From positions 23,843 through 87,842 of the forward strand of contig JARKPB010000009.1 in the NCBI GenBank assembly GCA_029975475.1: 64,000 bases of DNA, in the 5' to 3' direction. Shown here in pieces: positions 1 through 9,012 of this stretch. The stretch comes from Anaerolineaceae bacterium. Its GTDB lineage: Bacteria > Chloroflexota > Anaerolineae > Anaerolineales > Anaerolineaceae. How positions within the stretch are numbered: the stretch's first letter is position 1; each line of letters opens with the position of its first letter. A program made the position numbers and the translations under genes. The notes under the pieces are model-generated. The model did no database searches, had not been told where the DNA came from, and worked only from the letters and a program-made list of their open reading frames with translations.

Positions 1-557
1 TGCTGGAAGTGTTTGAGGAAAATCCATTTCTGAGCAGTTTTTATTCCGACCGCGCGCGGTATGCTTTTCAAACCCAGATTTTCTTTCTGCTCAGCCGTTA
101 CCATCAACAGCGCCGAAACGTGCTGGATCTGCTGCAGACTGGCAAACACCTGATCAGCGACTACACCTTTGATAAGGATGCGCTCTTTGCGGGCATCAAC
201 CTGAGCGGTGACGAACTGGATACCTATCACCGCGTTCACGAAGCCCTGGCAGAGCGAATTCCCGCACCTGACTTAATCGTGTATTTGCGCGCCAGCACGG
301 ATGTGTTAATGCGGCGAATTGCCCTGCGCGACCGCCCTTATGAACGCCAGATGGAGCGCGATTACATCCATCAACTGAACGAGGCGTACGATGAATTTTT
401 CATCAACCGTCCCGGCAAGCGCTCTGTTCTGGTAATTGACAGCAACCAGCTGGATTACGTCCAGTACCATGAAGATTTAAATTGGATTGAAAATCGTATT
501 CGCCAGGCGCTTCAATTAAGTCCCTTCCAGCCTGAGCTGCCCATCCCAATTCATTAA
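1..557 (+). CDS. Deoxynucleoside kinase, 5'-truncated by window edge
   Basis: This is the C-terminal part of a deoxyadenosine/deoxyguanosine-type kinase, which phosphorylates deoxynucleosides to dNMPs in purine salvage. The reading frame is open from the first base, so the P-loop and true start lie outside the window. Visible are the ENPFL substrate segment, the FQTQIFFLLSR helix, and the lid RDRPYERQ that holds the catalytic arginines. Roughly 30 residues should be missing relative to a 210-220 aa family member. A paralogue sits at 2416-3066 on the other strand, so two such kinases flank the presumed origin. The family call is firm; base specificity cannot be read. Confidence 0.9.
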   Translation, partial: LEVFEENPFLSSFYSDRARYAFQTQIFFLLSRYHQQRRNVLDLLQTGKHLISDYTFDKDALFAGINLSGDELDTYHRVHEALAERIPAPDLIVYLRASTDVLMRRIALRDRPYERQMERDYIHQLNEAYDEFFINRPGKRSVLVIDSNQLDYVQYHEDLNWIENRIRQALQLSPFQPELPIPIH

Positions 558-605
558 CGCGAATGACCTTCATCTGCTCATTCGTGCCTGGAAAAAGGGG
601 AGACC

Positions 606-1601
606 ATGCGCATCACGCGTGACACGCTAATGAAGATTGCTCGCGACACGGCCGCTCAGCGCGCCCGTCAGGACCGCTCCTTGATCTGCATCTACCTGAC
701 CGGTTCGCTGGTCTTGGAAGATGATATCTTGCTGGGCGGGACAACCGATATTGACCTGGTGATGATTCACGACCATGAGCCCGCGCAGGAGCGCGAATTA
801 GTCCGCTTGAGCGATGAAGTTCACCTGGATATCGCCCACTACAGCCAGACGCGTTACGCCCGCGCGCGCGCCTTGCGGCTGGATCCGTGGATTGGGTCTT
901 ACCTGCGCGAAGACCCAATCTGCCTGTATGACCTCCAGCACTGGTTCGAATTTACCCAGGCGAATGTATCCGCCCAGTTTAATCTTCCGGAAACGGTCCT
1001 GGCCCGCTGCCGTCCGCTGGCAGAGCGCGCACGCCAGGCCTGGCTGGATCTTTCCCAGCAGCAAAGCGCGCCGGACCCGCAGACCCTGCTGGTATACTTC
1101 CGCGCGCTGGCAGACGCGGCCAATGCGATTGCCTGTCTGGACGGTCCCCCCCTGACCGAGCGCCGAATGCTGCTTAACCTGCCGGCGCGGGCAGAAGCCC
1201 TGGGAAGGCCGGGACTGGCCGCTGGACTGGTGGATCTTTGCAGCCGTCAGGAGCTCGATCAAGATACCTGGCAATCCTTCGCCGCGGACTGGACGGCCAG
1301 CCTCAACGAAGTCAGCCAGCTCAACAGCCGGCCGCAGCGTCTGGCTGCCTGCCGTGTTCCGTATTACACGCGCGCAGCTCTGGCGGTCCCCGCGGTCATG
1401 CCGTGGGTGATGCTGCGCACCTGGACAGCGGCGGAAGCCGCCCTGGGCAAAAACAGCCCGACCCGCAACCGCTGGTTGGAGTTAACCCATCTGACCGGCC
1501 TGGATCGGGAGCAATTCCCATCCCAGATTGAAGCGCTGGACGCCTATCTGGACAGCGTGGAAGAGACCCTGGACCTGTGGGCGCAAAAATTCGGCATTTG
1601 A
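606..1601 (+). CDS. Nucleotidyltransferase-fold protein
   Basis: A 331-aa protein whose N-terminal part has the polymerase-beta-like nucleotidyltransferase signature: Gly33-Ser34, then Asp48-x-Asp50 after a GGTT turn, and a third carboxylate in LDIAHY near residue 75. That is a complete catalytic set for transferring an NMP to an unknown acceptor. The remaining ~220 residues are helical and I recognise no further domain. It follows the kinase by 48 bases on the same strand, with a GGGGAG ribosome site just before the ATG, so the two may be co-transcribed. Similar folds occur in antibiotic adenylyltransferases and MNT antitoxins, but no HEPN partner is adjacent. The function is open. Confidence 0.75.
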   Translation: MRITRDTLMKIARDTAAQRARQDRSLICIYLTGSLVLEDDILLGGTTDIDLVMIHDHEPAQERELVRLSDEVHLDIAHYSQTRYARARALRLDPWIGSYLREDPICLYDLQHWFEFTQANVSAQFNLPETVLARCRPLAERARQAWLDLSQQQSAPDPQTLLVYFRALADAANAIACLDGPPLTERRMLLNLPARAEALGRPGLAAGLVDLCSRQELDQDTWQSFAADWTASLNEVSQLNSRPQRLAACRVPYYTRAALAVPAVMPWVMLRTWTAAEAALGKNSPTRNRWLELTHLTGLDREQFPSQIEALDAYLDSVEETLDLWAQKFGI

Positions 1602-1610
1602 TCTATTCGC

Positions 1611-1980
1611 ATAACCTGTGGATAACCTGGCGATAACTGTGGATAACCCTGCCAGAATGTGGAAAAACAGGGACAATTGTTCCGATTGGCTGTGGGATAT
1701 CTCATGCTTTTTCCACAGGCTGCCCGTCTTTTGACCGCTGACCGGCGAACTGGTTCCAAACAAGTTGTTTTTCCACAATTCATCCCCAAATGCGCCTGGG
1801 AGAAAAACGCGCGCCAGACACGGCACAGATAGGGGCAAAGACCCGCTGAATACCGTTCTTTTCGGGATTCGAACAGCCGCTGCCCCTTTTTCCACAATCT
1901 CCACAGATCCTACTACGAATACGATTAATACATACAAATTTAAAGATATTGATTAAACGTTTGTCCCACCTTTCGTTTTA
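1611..1980. other. oriC: Candidate chromosomal replication origin (oriC)
   Basis: This non-coding stretch carries a dense DnaA-box cluster. TGTGGATAA occurs at 1617-1625 and 1638-1646 (21 bp apart), TGTGGAAAA at 1658-1666 and TGTGGGATA at 1691-1699. In the opposite orientation TTTTCCACA occurs at 1709-1717, 1769-1777 and 1888-1896, followed at once by ATCTCCACA at 1897-1905. The last pair is followed by a four-base spacer, then triplets CTA CTA CGA ATA CGA TTA ATA (1910-1930), then an AT-rich tract to about 1980. Two adjacent boxes, triplets and an AT-rich tract match the basal unwinding module known from Bacillus subtilis. No dnaA or dnaN lies in the window, so the call rests on the sites alone. 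Confidence 0.75.
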
Positions 1981-2009
1981 AGACGTCCAGACAAGCCGCT
2001 TAAACCTTC

Positions 2010-2038
2010 TTGAATCTGACCTGTAAATACTGTACAAT
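2010..2038 (+). promoter_or_regulatory. Promoter of spoVS
   Basis: A -35 TTGAAT (2010-2015) and a -10 TACAAT (2033-2038) are separated by exactly 17 bp, a good sigma-70-type match. Transcription would begin near 2045, giving a leader of about 78 bases before spoVS. It lies immediately beside the AT-rich side of the candidate origin, so spoVS transcription would run away from it. Confidence 0.65.
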
Positions 2039-2122
2039 TTGCACAGAGATAGTGGTTTTTCAATTTGCCCCTGGCTTGCCGATTGAATACATTGTTGTTC
2101 ACTACCTGAAGGGAGAGTCGTG

Positions 2123-2383
2123 ATGGACGTCATCAAGGTCAAAGCCAATTCTCGAACCGCTGCCGTGGCGGGGGCAATTGCCGGAGTAATCCGCGAGCAC
2201 AAGCACGCCGACGTTCAGGCGATCGGAGCCGGCGCGGTCAACCAGGCGATTAAAGCGCTGGTGCTGGCGAAAGGCTACCTGGCAGAAGACGGGATCTCTG
2301 TCGTTTTCATTCCCGAATTTGTGGATGTGGAAATTGACGGCAAGGTCCGCACTGCGATCAAACTGGTGATCGAACCGCGTTAG
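2123..2383 (+). CDS. spoVS: Stage V sporulation protein S family protein
   Basis: An 86-aa SpoVS-family protein matching the family length almost exactly. The conserved core AVAGAIAGVIRE, QAIGAGAVNQAIKA and the C-terminal RTAIKLVIEPR are all present. SpoVS is a small Alba-like nucleic-acid-binding fold that acts in spore development in Bacillus and occurs widely in non-sporulating bacteria including Chloroflexota. A GTG directly precedes the chosen ATG; the ATG is preferred because GGGAGAG lies six bases before it and it gives the canonical N-terminus. Its position next to the candidate origin could mean a chromosome-related role, but that is inference. Confidence 0.9.
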   Translation: MDVIKVKANSRTAAVAGAIAGVIREHKHADVQAIGAGAVNQAIKALVLAKGYLAEDGISVVFIPEFVDVEIDGKVRTAIKLVIEPR

Positions 2384-2415
2384 AACCGATTTCCCAAAAG
2401 CAGTGGCGAAATCCC

Positions 2416-3066
2416 TTAAGAATATTCTTCGGGGGCGAAGATAACTTCGTCTTTTCCGGTTAATTTCTGCTGGACCTTCTGCACAATCAGCGTCAAATGG
2501 CGCGGGTGAGCCACGTAATCCAGGTCGTCTGCAGGAACGGTGAGCACCGGACAAAGCGTAAAATTGCGAATCCACTCTTCGTACAACCGATTAAGCTGTT
2601 CGAGGTAAGCAGGGGTGATCGAGCGTTCGTAGTCGCGGTCGCGGCGAAGGATCCGTTTTTGCAGGGTTTCAACAGACGCGCGCAGATAGATGACCAGATC
2701 GGGCGGAGGCAGAAATTCGGTCAGAGTCTGATAAAGGGTGTGGTAGGTGCGGTAATCCCGTTCAGAGAACTCGCCCAGAACAGCCAGGTTGCGGGCAAAT
2801 ACTTCGGCATCTTCATAGATGCTTCGGTCTTGCACAACTGAGCCGGGGTATTTCAACAGTTGCAGATGAATTTGCAGCCGGTGAGATAAAAAGAAGATCT
2901 GGGATTGAAAGCTCCAGGCTTTCATGTCTTTGTAAAAGTCCGCCAGATACGGATTTTCTGTGACCGGTTCGTAAAACGGCTGCCAGCCAAGCTCTTCGCA
3001 AAGCAAGCGTACCAGGGTGGATTTACCCACGCCAATATTTCCGGCGATGGCAATGAATTTTTTCAT
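2416..3066 (-). CDS. Deoxynucleoside kinase (dGK/dAK type)
   Basis: A full-length 216-aa deoxynucleoside kinase. The P-loop GNIGVGKST spans residues 9-17, the ENPYLADFYKD substrate segment follows, the DRS motif is at 80-82, and the lid RRDRDYERS at 141-149 supplies arginines. It phosphorylates deoxypurine nucleosides with ATP in salvage. It is convergent with spoVS and close in sequence to the truncated kinase at the left edge. TATAAT lies upstream at 3099-3104 on the complementary strand and GAGG precedes the ATG. In lactobacilli such kinases act as heterodimers; here the two genes are unlinked in transcription. Exact substrate preference is not readable. Confidence 0.93.
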   Translation of the reverse strand: MKKFIAIAGNIGVGKSTLVRLLCEELGWQPFYEPVTENPYLADFYKDMKAWSFQSQIFFLSHRLQIHLQLLKYPGSVVQDRSIYEDAEVFARNLAVLGEFSERDYRTYHTLYQTLTEFLPPPDLVIYLRASVETLQKRILRRDRDYERSITPAYLEQLNRLYEEWIRNFTLCPVLTVPADDLDYVAHPRHLTLIVQKVQQKLTGKDEVIFAPEEYS

Positions 3067-3136
3067 GGAGACCTCAAACGGCCGGGGTATACCAGAAAAT
3101 TATAACATGCCGGTCGTCCGGCGGTTTTTAAAAACG

Positions 3137-3170
3137 AAAAAATCGGCGAACGAACCGCTGCCGATTTTTT
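3137..3170. terminator. Bidirectional intrinsic terminator
   Basis: An 11-bp stem AAAAAATCGGC/GCCGATTTTTT with a 12-base loop lies between the kinase start and the ferredoxin stop. The A and T runs make it work on either strand. The most obvious user is the minus-strand ferredoxin gene ending at 3191. Confidence 0.7.
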
Positions 3171-3190
3171 CAGAACCTGAATATTTGAGG

Positions 3191-3364
3191 TTAGATCTTT
3201 TTGGGCGCGCCGACCGGGCAAACATCCGCGCAGGCGCCGCAGTCCTGGCACTTGGCAGCGTCAATCACATAGACGCCGTTGGATTCAGAAATGGCGCCCT
3301 CGGGGCATTCTGCTTCACAAGCGCCGCAAGCAATGCATTCATCGGCAGTGATGGTGTAGGTCAT
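3191..3364 (-). CDS. 2[4Fe-4S] ferredoxin
   Basis: A 57-aa bacterial-type ferredoxin with two CxxCxxCxxxCP clusters: Cys10, 13, 16, 20 and Cys39, 42, 45, 49. It would carry low-potential electrons in the cytoplasm, typically for anaerobic oxidoreductases. Two ATGs are possible. The upstream one (ending at 3373) abuts the GAAAGGA ribosome site with no spacing, whereas the ATG at 3364 sits nine bases from it, so the shorter start is chosen. The gene is monocistronic, bounded by the terminator at 3137-3170 and the divergent rpsB leader. Confidence 0.92.
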   Translation of the reverse strand: MTYTITADECIACGACEAECPEGAISESNGVYVIDAAKCQDCGACADVCPVGAPKKI

Positions 3365-3479
3365 CTTCGTCATTCCTTTCTAAAAATAATTTCTCAGCCA
3401 ACAGGATAGCATGCCCGGCTTCGCGCGTCAATCATGCATTCGTCACCAAATCGCACAGTAAATGTCATGTTTATCTTTC

Positions 3480-3508
3480 TGGACGATTCCTGACGGATGT
3501 GATAGAAT
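3480..3508 (+). promoter_or_regulatory. Probable promoter of rpsB-tsf
   Basis: A -35-like TGGACG (3480-3485), a 17-bp spacer and a -10 TAGAAT (3503-3508) precede the leader RNA. The -35 matches TTGACA at four of six positions. It predicts a transcript start near 3515 and a leader of about 120 bases. Confidence 0.5.
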
Positions 3509-3546
3509 CGCTGCGCTGTCCAATCAAACAGCGAACCTACTACTCA

Positions 3547-3607
3547 CGCTTCCCGACTGACCAGTGCGTGCTGCCAGCGGCAGTGACTGGCCGGTAAGAC
3601 GGAAGCG
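3547..3607 (+). ncRNA. Structured 5' leader of rpsB
   Basis: Three nested perfect helices can form in the leader: CGCTTCC 3547-3553 with GGAAGCG 3601-3607, CCAGT 3561-3565 with ACTGG 3586-3590, and CTGCC 3571-3575 with GGCAG 3579-3583. They end 29 bases before the rpsB start. Ribosomal protein S2 commonly represses its own mRNA through a leader structure, so an autoregulatory element is likely. The helices are seen directly; S2 binding is inferred, and I cannot match it to a named family. Confidence 0.55.
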
Positions 3608-3636
3608 GCGGAAAAACGCAAAGGAGAAAACTGAAA

Positions 3637-4509
3637 ATGTCTACTGTGATTTCCATGAAAGCCCTGTTGGAAAGCGGCGTTCACTTTGGCCACCGCACCA
3701 ACAAATGGAATCCGCGCATGCGCCCGTATATTTTCACGGAGCGCAATGGTATCCACATCATTGATTTACAACAGACGGTTAAACTGCTCAACACTGCGTA
3801 CAACGTGGTGCGCGATACGGTCGCCAACGGCGGCACGGTGATGTTCGTCGGCACCAAGCGGCAGGCTCAGGAAACCATCCGCGATGAAGCCGTGCGCTGC
3901 GGTATGCCTTACGTTACCGAACGCTGGTTGGGCGGTATGATCACCAACTGGTCCACCATTTTCCAGCGAATTCAAGAACTGGAACGGCTGGAAAAGATGC
4001 GCGACTCGGGAGAGATTACCCGCCTGACCAAGAAAGAAGGCCTTTTGATCAGCCGCGAAATTGTCCGCCTGGAAACGCGCTTAAGCGGCGTGCGCATGCT
4101 CAAGCGCACCCCGGACCTGCTGTTTGTGGTGGATGTTACCCGCGAGGCCACGGCGGTGAAAGAAGCCAATATTCGCAATATTCCCGTGATCGCGCTGGTG
4201 GATACCAACTGCGATCCTTCGGGGGTTGATTATGTCATTCCTTCCAATGACGACGCTATCCGCGCCATCAAGCTGCTGGTTGCGAAGATTGCGGACGCGG
4301 CTCTGGAAGGCAAAGCCATGCGCAAAGAAGAAGATTTCGGTGAAGAAACCGGCGCAGGCGAAAGTGCCCCGCGCACCATTTCCCGCCCGCGCATGGATGA
4401 AGATACCGAGCTGGATGATAAAGACTTGCTGGGCGAGTCTACCCTGGCAAAAATGGCCCCGCAGGTTGATCTGGAAGAAAGCCTGGATGTTGAAGAAGAC
4501 GAAGCATAA
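3637..4509 (+). CDS. rpsB: 30S ribosomal protein S2
   Basis: Ribosomal protein S2, 290 aa, assembled late on the 30S subunit. The N-terminus carries the family signature [13 protein letters not shown], followed by [14 protein letters not shown], and the middle has [11 protein letters not shown] and DLLFVVDV. The first ~235 residues cover the usual S2 length; the last ~55 form an acidic tail rich in Asp and Glu, an extension relative to the 241-aa E. coli protein. AAAGGAG lies eight bases before the ATG. It precedes tsf by 45 bases, the standard rpsB-tsf pair, and is likely controlled by the leader at 3547-3607. Confidence 0.98.
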   Translation: MSTVISMKALLESGVHFGHRTNKWNPRMRPYIFTERNGIHIIDLQQTVKLLNTAYNVVRDTVANGGTVMFVGTKRQAQETIRDEAVRCGMPYVTERWLGGMITNWSTIFQRIQELERLEKMRDSGEITRLTKKEGLLISREIVRLETRLSGVRMLKRTPDLLFVVDVTREATAVKEANIRNIPVIALVDTNCDPSGVDYVIPSNDDAIRAIKLLVAKIADAALEGKAMRKEEDFGEETGAGESAPRTISRPRMDEDTELDDKDLLGESTLAKMAPQVDLEESLDVEEDEA

Positions 4510-4554
4510 CCCGGCAGTCTGTAATCGGGATTACACATAGAACGAGGAGCAATT

Positions 4555-5939
<1,385 letters not shown>

Positions 5940-5944
5940 AAAAA

Positions 5945-5970
5945 TTGGGCGGCCGCAAGGCCGCCCAAAA
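5945..5970. terminator. Bidirectional terminator between pyrH and surE
   Basis: A perfect 10-bp stem TTGGGCGGCC/GGCCGCCCAA with a GCAA loop, flanked by A on both sides, separates convergent pyrH and surE. It can serve both. Confidence 0.8.
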
Positions 5971-5973
5971 CGT

Positions 5974-6789
5974 TTATGAAAATCTGGCCCGCAGGGCTTT
6001 TAAGTCCACAGGCGCGGTCATGTCGAGGGTCATGGGGGTCACCGATACGCGGCGTTCAAAGATTAACTGGTAAGTGTCGGAATCTGGTTCCAGCGTTTCG
6101 CGAACGGGCGCAACGCGCGCGTTGATGTACGCGCCGGCGTCCGGGCTGGTACGCGGCTCGATGTAGGGGTTGAAATAACGCTGGCGCGAAAGGCGTGTGA
6201 AGGTCCATTGCGTTTGCGGGGTGGCGTCGTGGGGGATGTTGATGTTGAGAAAATCCACACCTTCCGGCAGGCTGTGCTGCAGCAGCATTTCCGCGAAAAT
6301 ACGTGTGAAATGCGCGGCTGCTGGAAAGTTGAAGTGGCTGGAATACGAAGTGAAGTCCTCGGTAACATTGGGCAGGTGCAGCGAGACCGCCATGGAGGGG
6401 ACGCCCAGTGCCGCGCCTTCCATGGCGGCGCCAACTGTGCCGCTGGAGGTGATATCGCAGCTAACATTCTCGCCGTAGTTAATGCCAGACACAATCAGGT
6501 CGGGTTTTTGCGGCATCACTTCCAGCACGGCGTGGATGACCACCTGTGTGGGCGTGCCGCCAATCGCGTAAACCGGCCATTCCTGACCGTTGATACTCAA
6601 CGTTCGTTTCTCAATTTTGCCGTCAGAGGAGAGAGGAATGCTGCGCCCGGCGCCTGAAGATTGCTCGCGCGGGGCAGCCACGGTAACGTACCCCAGAGCG
6701 GATAATGCTTCGGCGGCCGCCCACAGACCGGGCGATTGAATCCCGTCGTCGTTGGTCAGCAGGATCTGGTATCGTTGAGGTGTATTCAT
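5974..6789 (-). CDS. surE: 5'/3'-nucleotidase SurE
   Basis: SurE metal-dependent phosphatase, 271 aa, which removes phosphate from nucleoside 5'- and 3'-monophosphates. The N-terminal LTNDDG motif (Asp14, Asp15) binds the divalent metal, followed by the SSGAGRS segment, GGTPTQVV and SGINYGENV, which provides the conserved Asn. No convincing ribosome site precedes the ATG, only a pyrimidine-rich stretch. It is convergent with pyrH and monocistronic. Family assignment is secure; physiological substrate is not. Confidence 0.95.
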   Translation of the reverse strand: MNTPQRYQILLTNDDGIQSPGLWAAAEALSALGYVTVAAPREQSSGAGRSIPLSSDGKIEKRTLSINGQEWPVYAIGGTPTQVVIHAVLEVMPQKPDLIVSGINYGENVSCDITSSGTVGAAMEGAALGVPSMAVSLHLPNVTEDFTSYSSHFNFPAAAHFTRIFAEMLLQHSLPEGVDFLNINIPHDATPQTQWTFTRLSRQRYFNPYIEPRTSPDAGAYINARVAPVRETLEPDSDTYQLIFERRVSVTPMTLDMTAPVDLKALRARFS

Positions 6790-7027
6790 AGGAAAAAAAC
6801 CACAGATTGATTTGATCGGCCAAATGATAACACATTCTGGGGGAATGGCGGCGCAGCCGCGGGTTTGACATCCAGGGATTATCGCGACCAGGTTCGCCGC
6901 CGGAGGGGCACGGGGCTGGCTACATCAAATCTTAATCAAAAATTCACCCGGTATACGCATCCGTCCAATAACATGGGGCAGTTGAACCATATTATTTACA
7001 GATCCGCGGTATGGAGAGGAGCCCAAG

Positions 7028-7873
7028 ATGGTGAAAAGTTGGTTACAAAAATTTACCCGGCGTAAGATCTGGATCCGCAGGCTGATTCAGGCGTTTTTCT
7101 TTGTGCTGATTGCCCTGATCGCGGTGAACCACACCCTGGCTGAGTCAGGCGGCGGACTTCCCCTGCTGTCAAGCGCCTCGCTGCACGCGCTGTGCCCCTT
7201 TGGCGGGGTGGTGACCATATATCAATACGCCACAACCGGAACCTTTGTGCAGAAGATCCACGAATCATCCTTTATCCTGATGATCCTGGGGTTGCTGCTG
7301 GCGGTGCTGTTTGGGCCGGTGTTCTGCGGCTGGGTGTGTCCCTTCGGCACTTTTCAGGAATGGCTGGCAGGGATCGGCCGCAAGCTGTTCGGCAAACGGC
7401 GCTTTAATCGTTTGATCCCGGAGAAAGTTGACCGCGTCCTGCGTTATGCGCGTTACCTGGTGCTGGCCTGGGTGCTGTACATGACCGCGGCTTCAGCCAC
7501 CTTGATTTTCGCCGAATATGACCCGTACTTTGCCCTGTTCAATTTCTGGTCGGATGAAGTCGCCGTGGGCGGTTTGATCGTTCTGGGAGTGGTCATCGCC
7601 GCGTCCCTGGTCATCGAGCGTCCGTGGTGTAAGTACGCCTGCCCGTACGGCGCGGTGCTGGGTATTACCAACCTGTTCCGGGTGTTCCAGCTGCGCCGGC
7701 GCGAAGCCACCTGCAAATTAGACGGCGCCTGCGACATCCACTGCCCGATGAACATCAAAGTCAGCGAAAAGAAAGTGATCCGCGATCACCAGTGCATCAG
7801 CTGTATGGAATGCACCTCGGAAGCGCGCTGCCCGGCAGCCGCGACCGTCGAATTTGTAGCCGGAGGGCGATAG
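7028..7873 (+). CDS. NapH/CcoG-like membrane polyferredoxin
   Basis: A 281-aa membrane iron-sulfur protein. The segments LIQAFFFVLIALIAV, FILMILGLLLAVLFG, YLVLAWVLYM and VGGLIVLGVVIAASLV look transmembrane. Cysteine motifs CGWVCPFG and CKYACPYG follow the pattern of NapH-type quinol-oxidising electron carriers, and the C-terminal tail has a ferredoxin-like CISCMECTSEARCP. It probably passes electrons from the quinone pool to a partner outside the cytoplasm. The gene after it starts two bases past its stop, so the two form an operon; no periplasmic reductase is adjacent. GAGAGGA precedes the ATG. Confidence 0.85.
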   Translation: MVKSWLQKFTRRKIWIRRLIQAFFFVLIALIAVNHTLAESGGGLPLLSSASLHALCPFGGVVTIYQYATTGTFVQKIHESSFILMILGLLLAVLFGPVFCGWVCPFGTFQEWLAGIGRKLFGKRRFNRLIPEKVDRVLRYARYLVLAWVLYMTAASATLIFAEYDPYFALFNFWSDEVAVGGLIVLGVVIAASLVIERPWCKYACPYGAVLGITNLFRVFQLRRREATCKLDGACDIHCPMNIKVSEKKVIRDHQCISCMECTSEARCPAAATVEFVAGGR

Positions 7874-7875
7874 AC

Positions 7876-8640
7876 ATGAAAATGACATCCAAATCCATGG
7901 CGGCTGTCATCCTGGTCATCCTGTTTGGCGGTATCGCCGTCACCACCGCTCTGGGCTGGTGGGCGACCGAAACGACCAAAGAACCGGCCAGGTTCAGCGA
8001 GGGCGAGGCAGCCGGCGAATACAACCCGCTGGACATCCGCGGCTCATATACTTTTGGCGATATCAGCCGCCTGTTTGAAATTCCCATCGAAGACCTGGCT
8101 CAGGCTTTTCAGGTGCCGCAGGGGGTTGATCCGGCCAGTTTCCAGGTGAAAAATCTGGAGGATCAATTTGCAGCCTACGCTGGCGATCTGGGCACCAGTT
8201 CGGTGCGCCTGTTTACCGCGTTTTACACCGGCCTGCCCTATGATCTGACGCTTGAGGAAGTTTACCTGCCGGACAGCGCGGCGGCGGTTCTGCTGGCAAA
8301 AGCGCCGCTCAATGAGGAACAGAAAGCCTACCTGGCTGCCCACACCGTCATAACCAGCGAAGTCAGCACTCCGCCAGCAGCTGAAACCGTTGCAGCAAGC
8401 ACCCCCGCGCCCGCAGCCACTGAAACTCACACTGTGGAAGAAGGCAAAGTGGCAGGAAAGACCACCTTCCAGGACCTGTTGGACTGGGGAGTGCCGAAAG
8501 AGGTGATCGAGCAGATCATGGGCGGCATGCCGCCCACGACCTCCACGCTGGTAAAAGATTACTGCACGCTCAAGGGGCTTTCATTTTCGGAGATCAAATT
8601 GCTCTTGCAGGCTGAAGTGGACAAGGCGCTAAAGAAATAG
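7876..8640 (+). CDS. Membrane-anchored protein with repeated helical motif, NapH partner
   Basis: A 254-aa protein of unknown function with one N-terminal membrane anchor (MAAVILVILFGGIAVTTAL) and a mostly extracytoplasmic body. Residues ~45-80 contain DIRGSYTFGDISRLF followed by IPIEDLAQAF. After an Ala/Thr/Pro-rich linker (~165-190), the C-terminus has a related helical unit, TTFQDLLDWGVPKEVIEQIM, and a segment beginning VKDYC. A similar unit occurs in the protein at 26511-26912. GGAGGG eight bases before the ATG and coupling to the polyferredoxin gene suggest a structural or docking partner in the same electron-transfer complex. No cofactor motif is visible. Confidence 0.7.
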   Translation: MKMTSKSMAAVILVILFGGIAVTTALGWWATETTKEPARFSEGEAAGEYNPLDIRGSYTFGDISRLFEIPIEDLAQAFQVPQGVDPASFQVKNLEDQFAAYAGDLGTSSVRLFTAFYTGLPYDLTLEEVYLPDSAAAVLLAKAPLNEEQKAYLAAHTVITSEVSTPPAAETVAASTPAPAATETHTVEEGKVAGKTTFQDLLDWGVPKEVIEQIMGGMPPTTSTLVKDYCTLKGLSFSEIKLLLQAEVDKALKK

Positions 8641-8662
8641 GCACTCGCAGGCACTCGAGCGG

Positions 8663-8701
8663 ATGGTTCCAGAAACCGCAGTTTCTGGAACCATTTTTTT
8701 A
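8663..8701 (+). terminator. Intrinsic terminator after the polyferredoxin operon
   Basis: A perfect 14-bp stem ATGGTTCCAGAAAC/GTTTCTGGAACCAT with a CGCA loop is followed by seven further T. It is one of the strongest terminators in the window. Confidence 0.9.
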
Positions 8702-8821
8702 ACCACTAAAGGCGGCAGCGGGGCTTATACCGCGCAGAAAATGCTGCAGAATGAAACGCGGTATCCGCTGCGCGCGGGCGAAAATCAACCGCGTCTCCCG
8801 GTGGGAACCGCTGGTCTTAAT

Positions 8822-8850
8822 AAAAAAACAACCCGGTGATGCGGGTTGTT
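8822..8850 (-). terminator. Terminator of tRNA-Arg
   Basis: On the minus strand a 9-bp stem AACAACCCG/CGGGTTGTT with a six-base loop is followed by a T run. It begins three bases beyond the tRNA CCA end. Confidence 0.8.
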
Positions 8851-8853
8851 TCG

Positions 8854-8930
8854 TGGTGCCCTCGGCAGAATTCGAATCTGCAACCTTTTGCTCCGCAAGC
8901 AAACGCTCTGTCCAATTGCGCTACGAGGGC
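8854..8930 (-). tRNA. tRNA-Arg, anticodon GCG
   Basis: A 77-nt tRNA with encoded CCA. The acceptor GCCCTCG pairs with CGAGGGC; the D arm is GCGC/GAGC with A20 in the loop; the anticodon stem TTTGC/GCAAA closes the loop TTGCGGA, placing GCG at 34-36; the T arm is GCAGA/TCTGC with TTCGAAT. The anticodon arm resembles bacterial tRNA-Arg(ACG) genes, but base 34 is G rather than A. It has its own terminator and appears monocistronic. Confidence 0.93.
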
Positions 8931-9012
8931 CTGTTAAGCGATCTATTTATACCGCGAGCCGGGCGAATCGTCAAGGACTCACCCGGCCTGTTCAACAGGA
9001 AGATTGGAAAAC

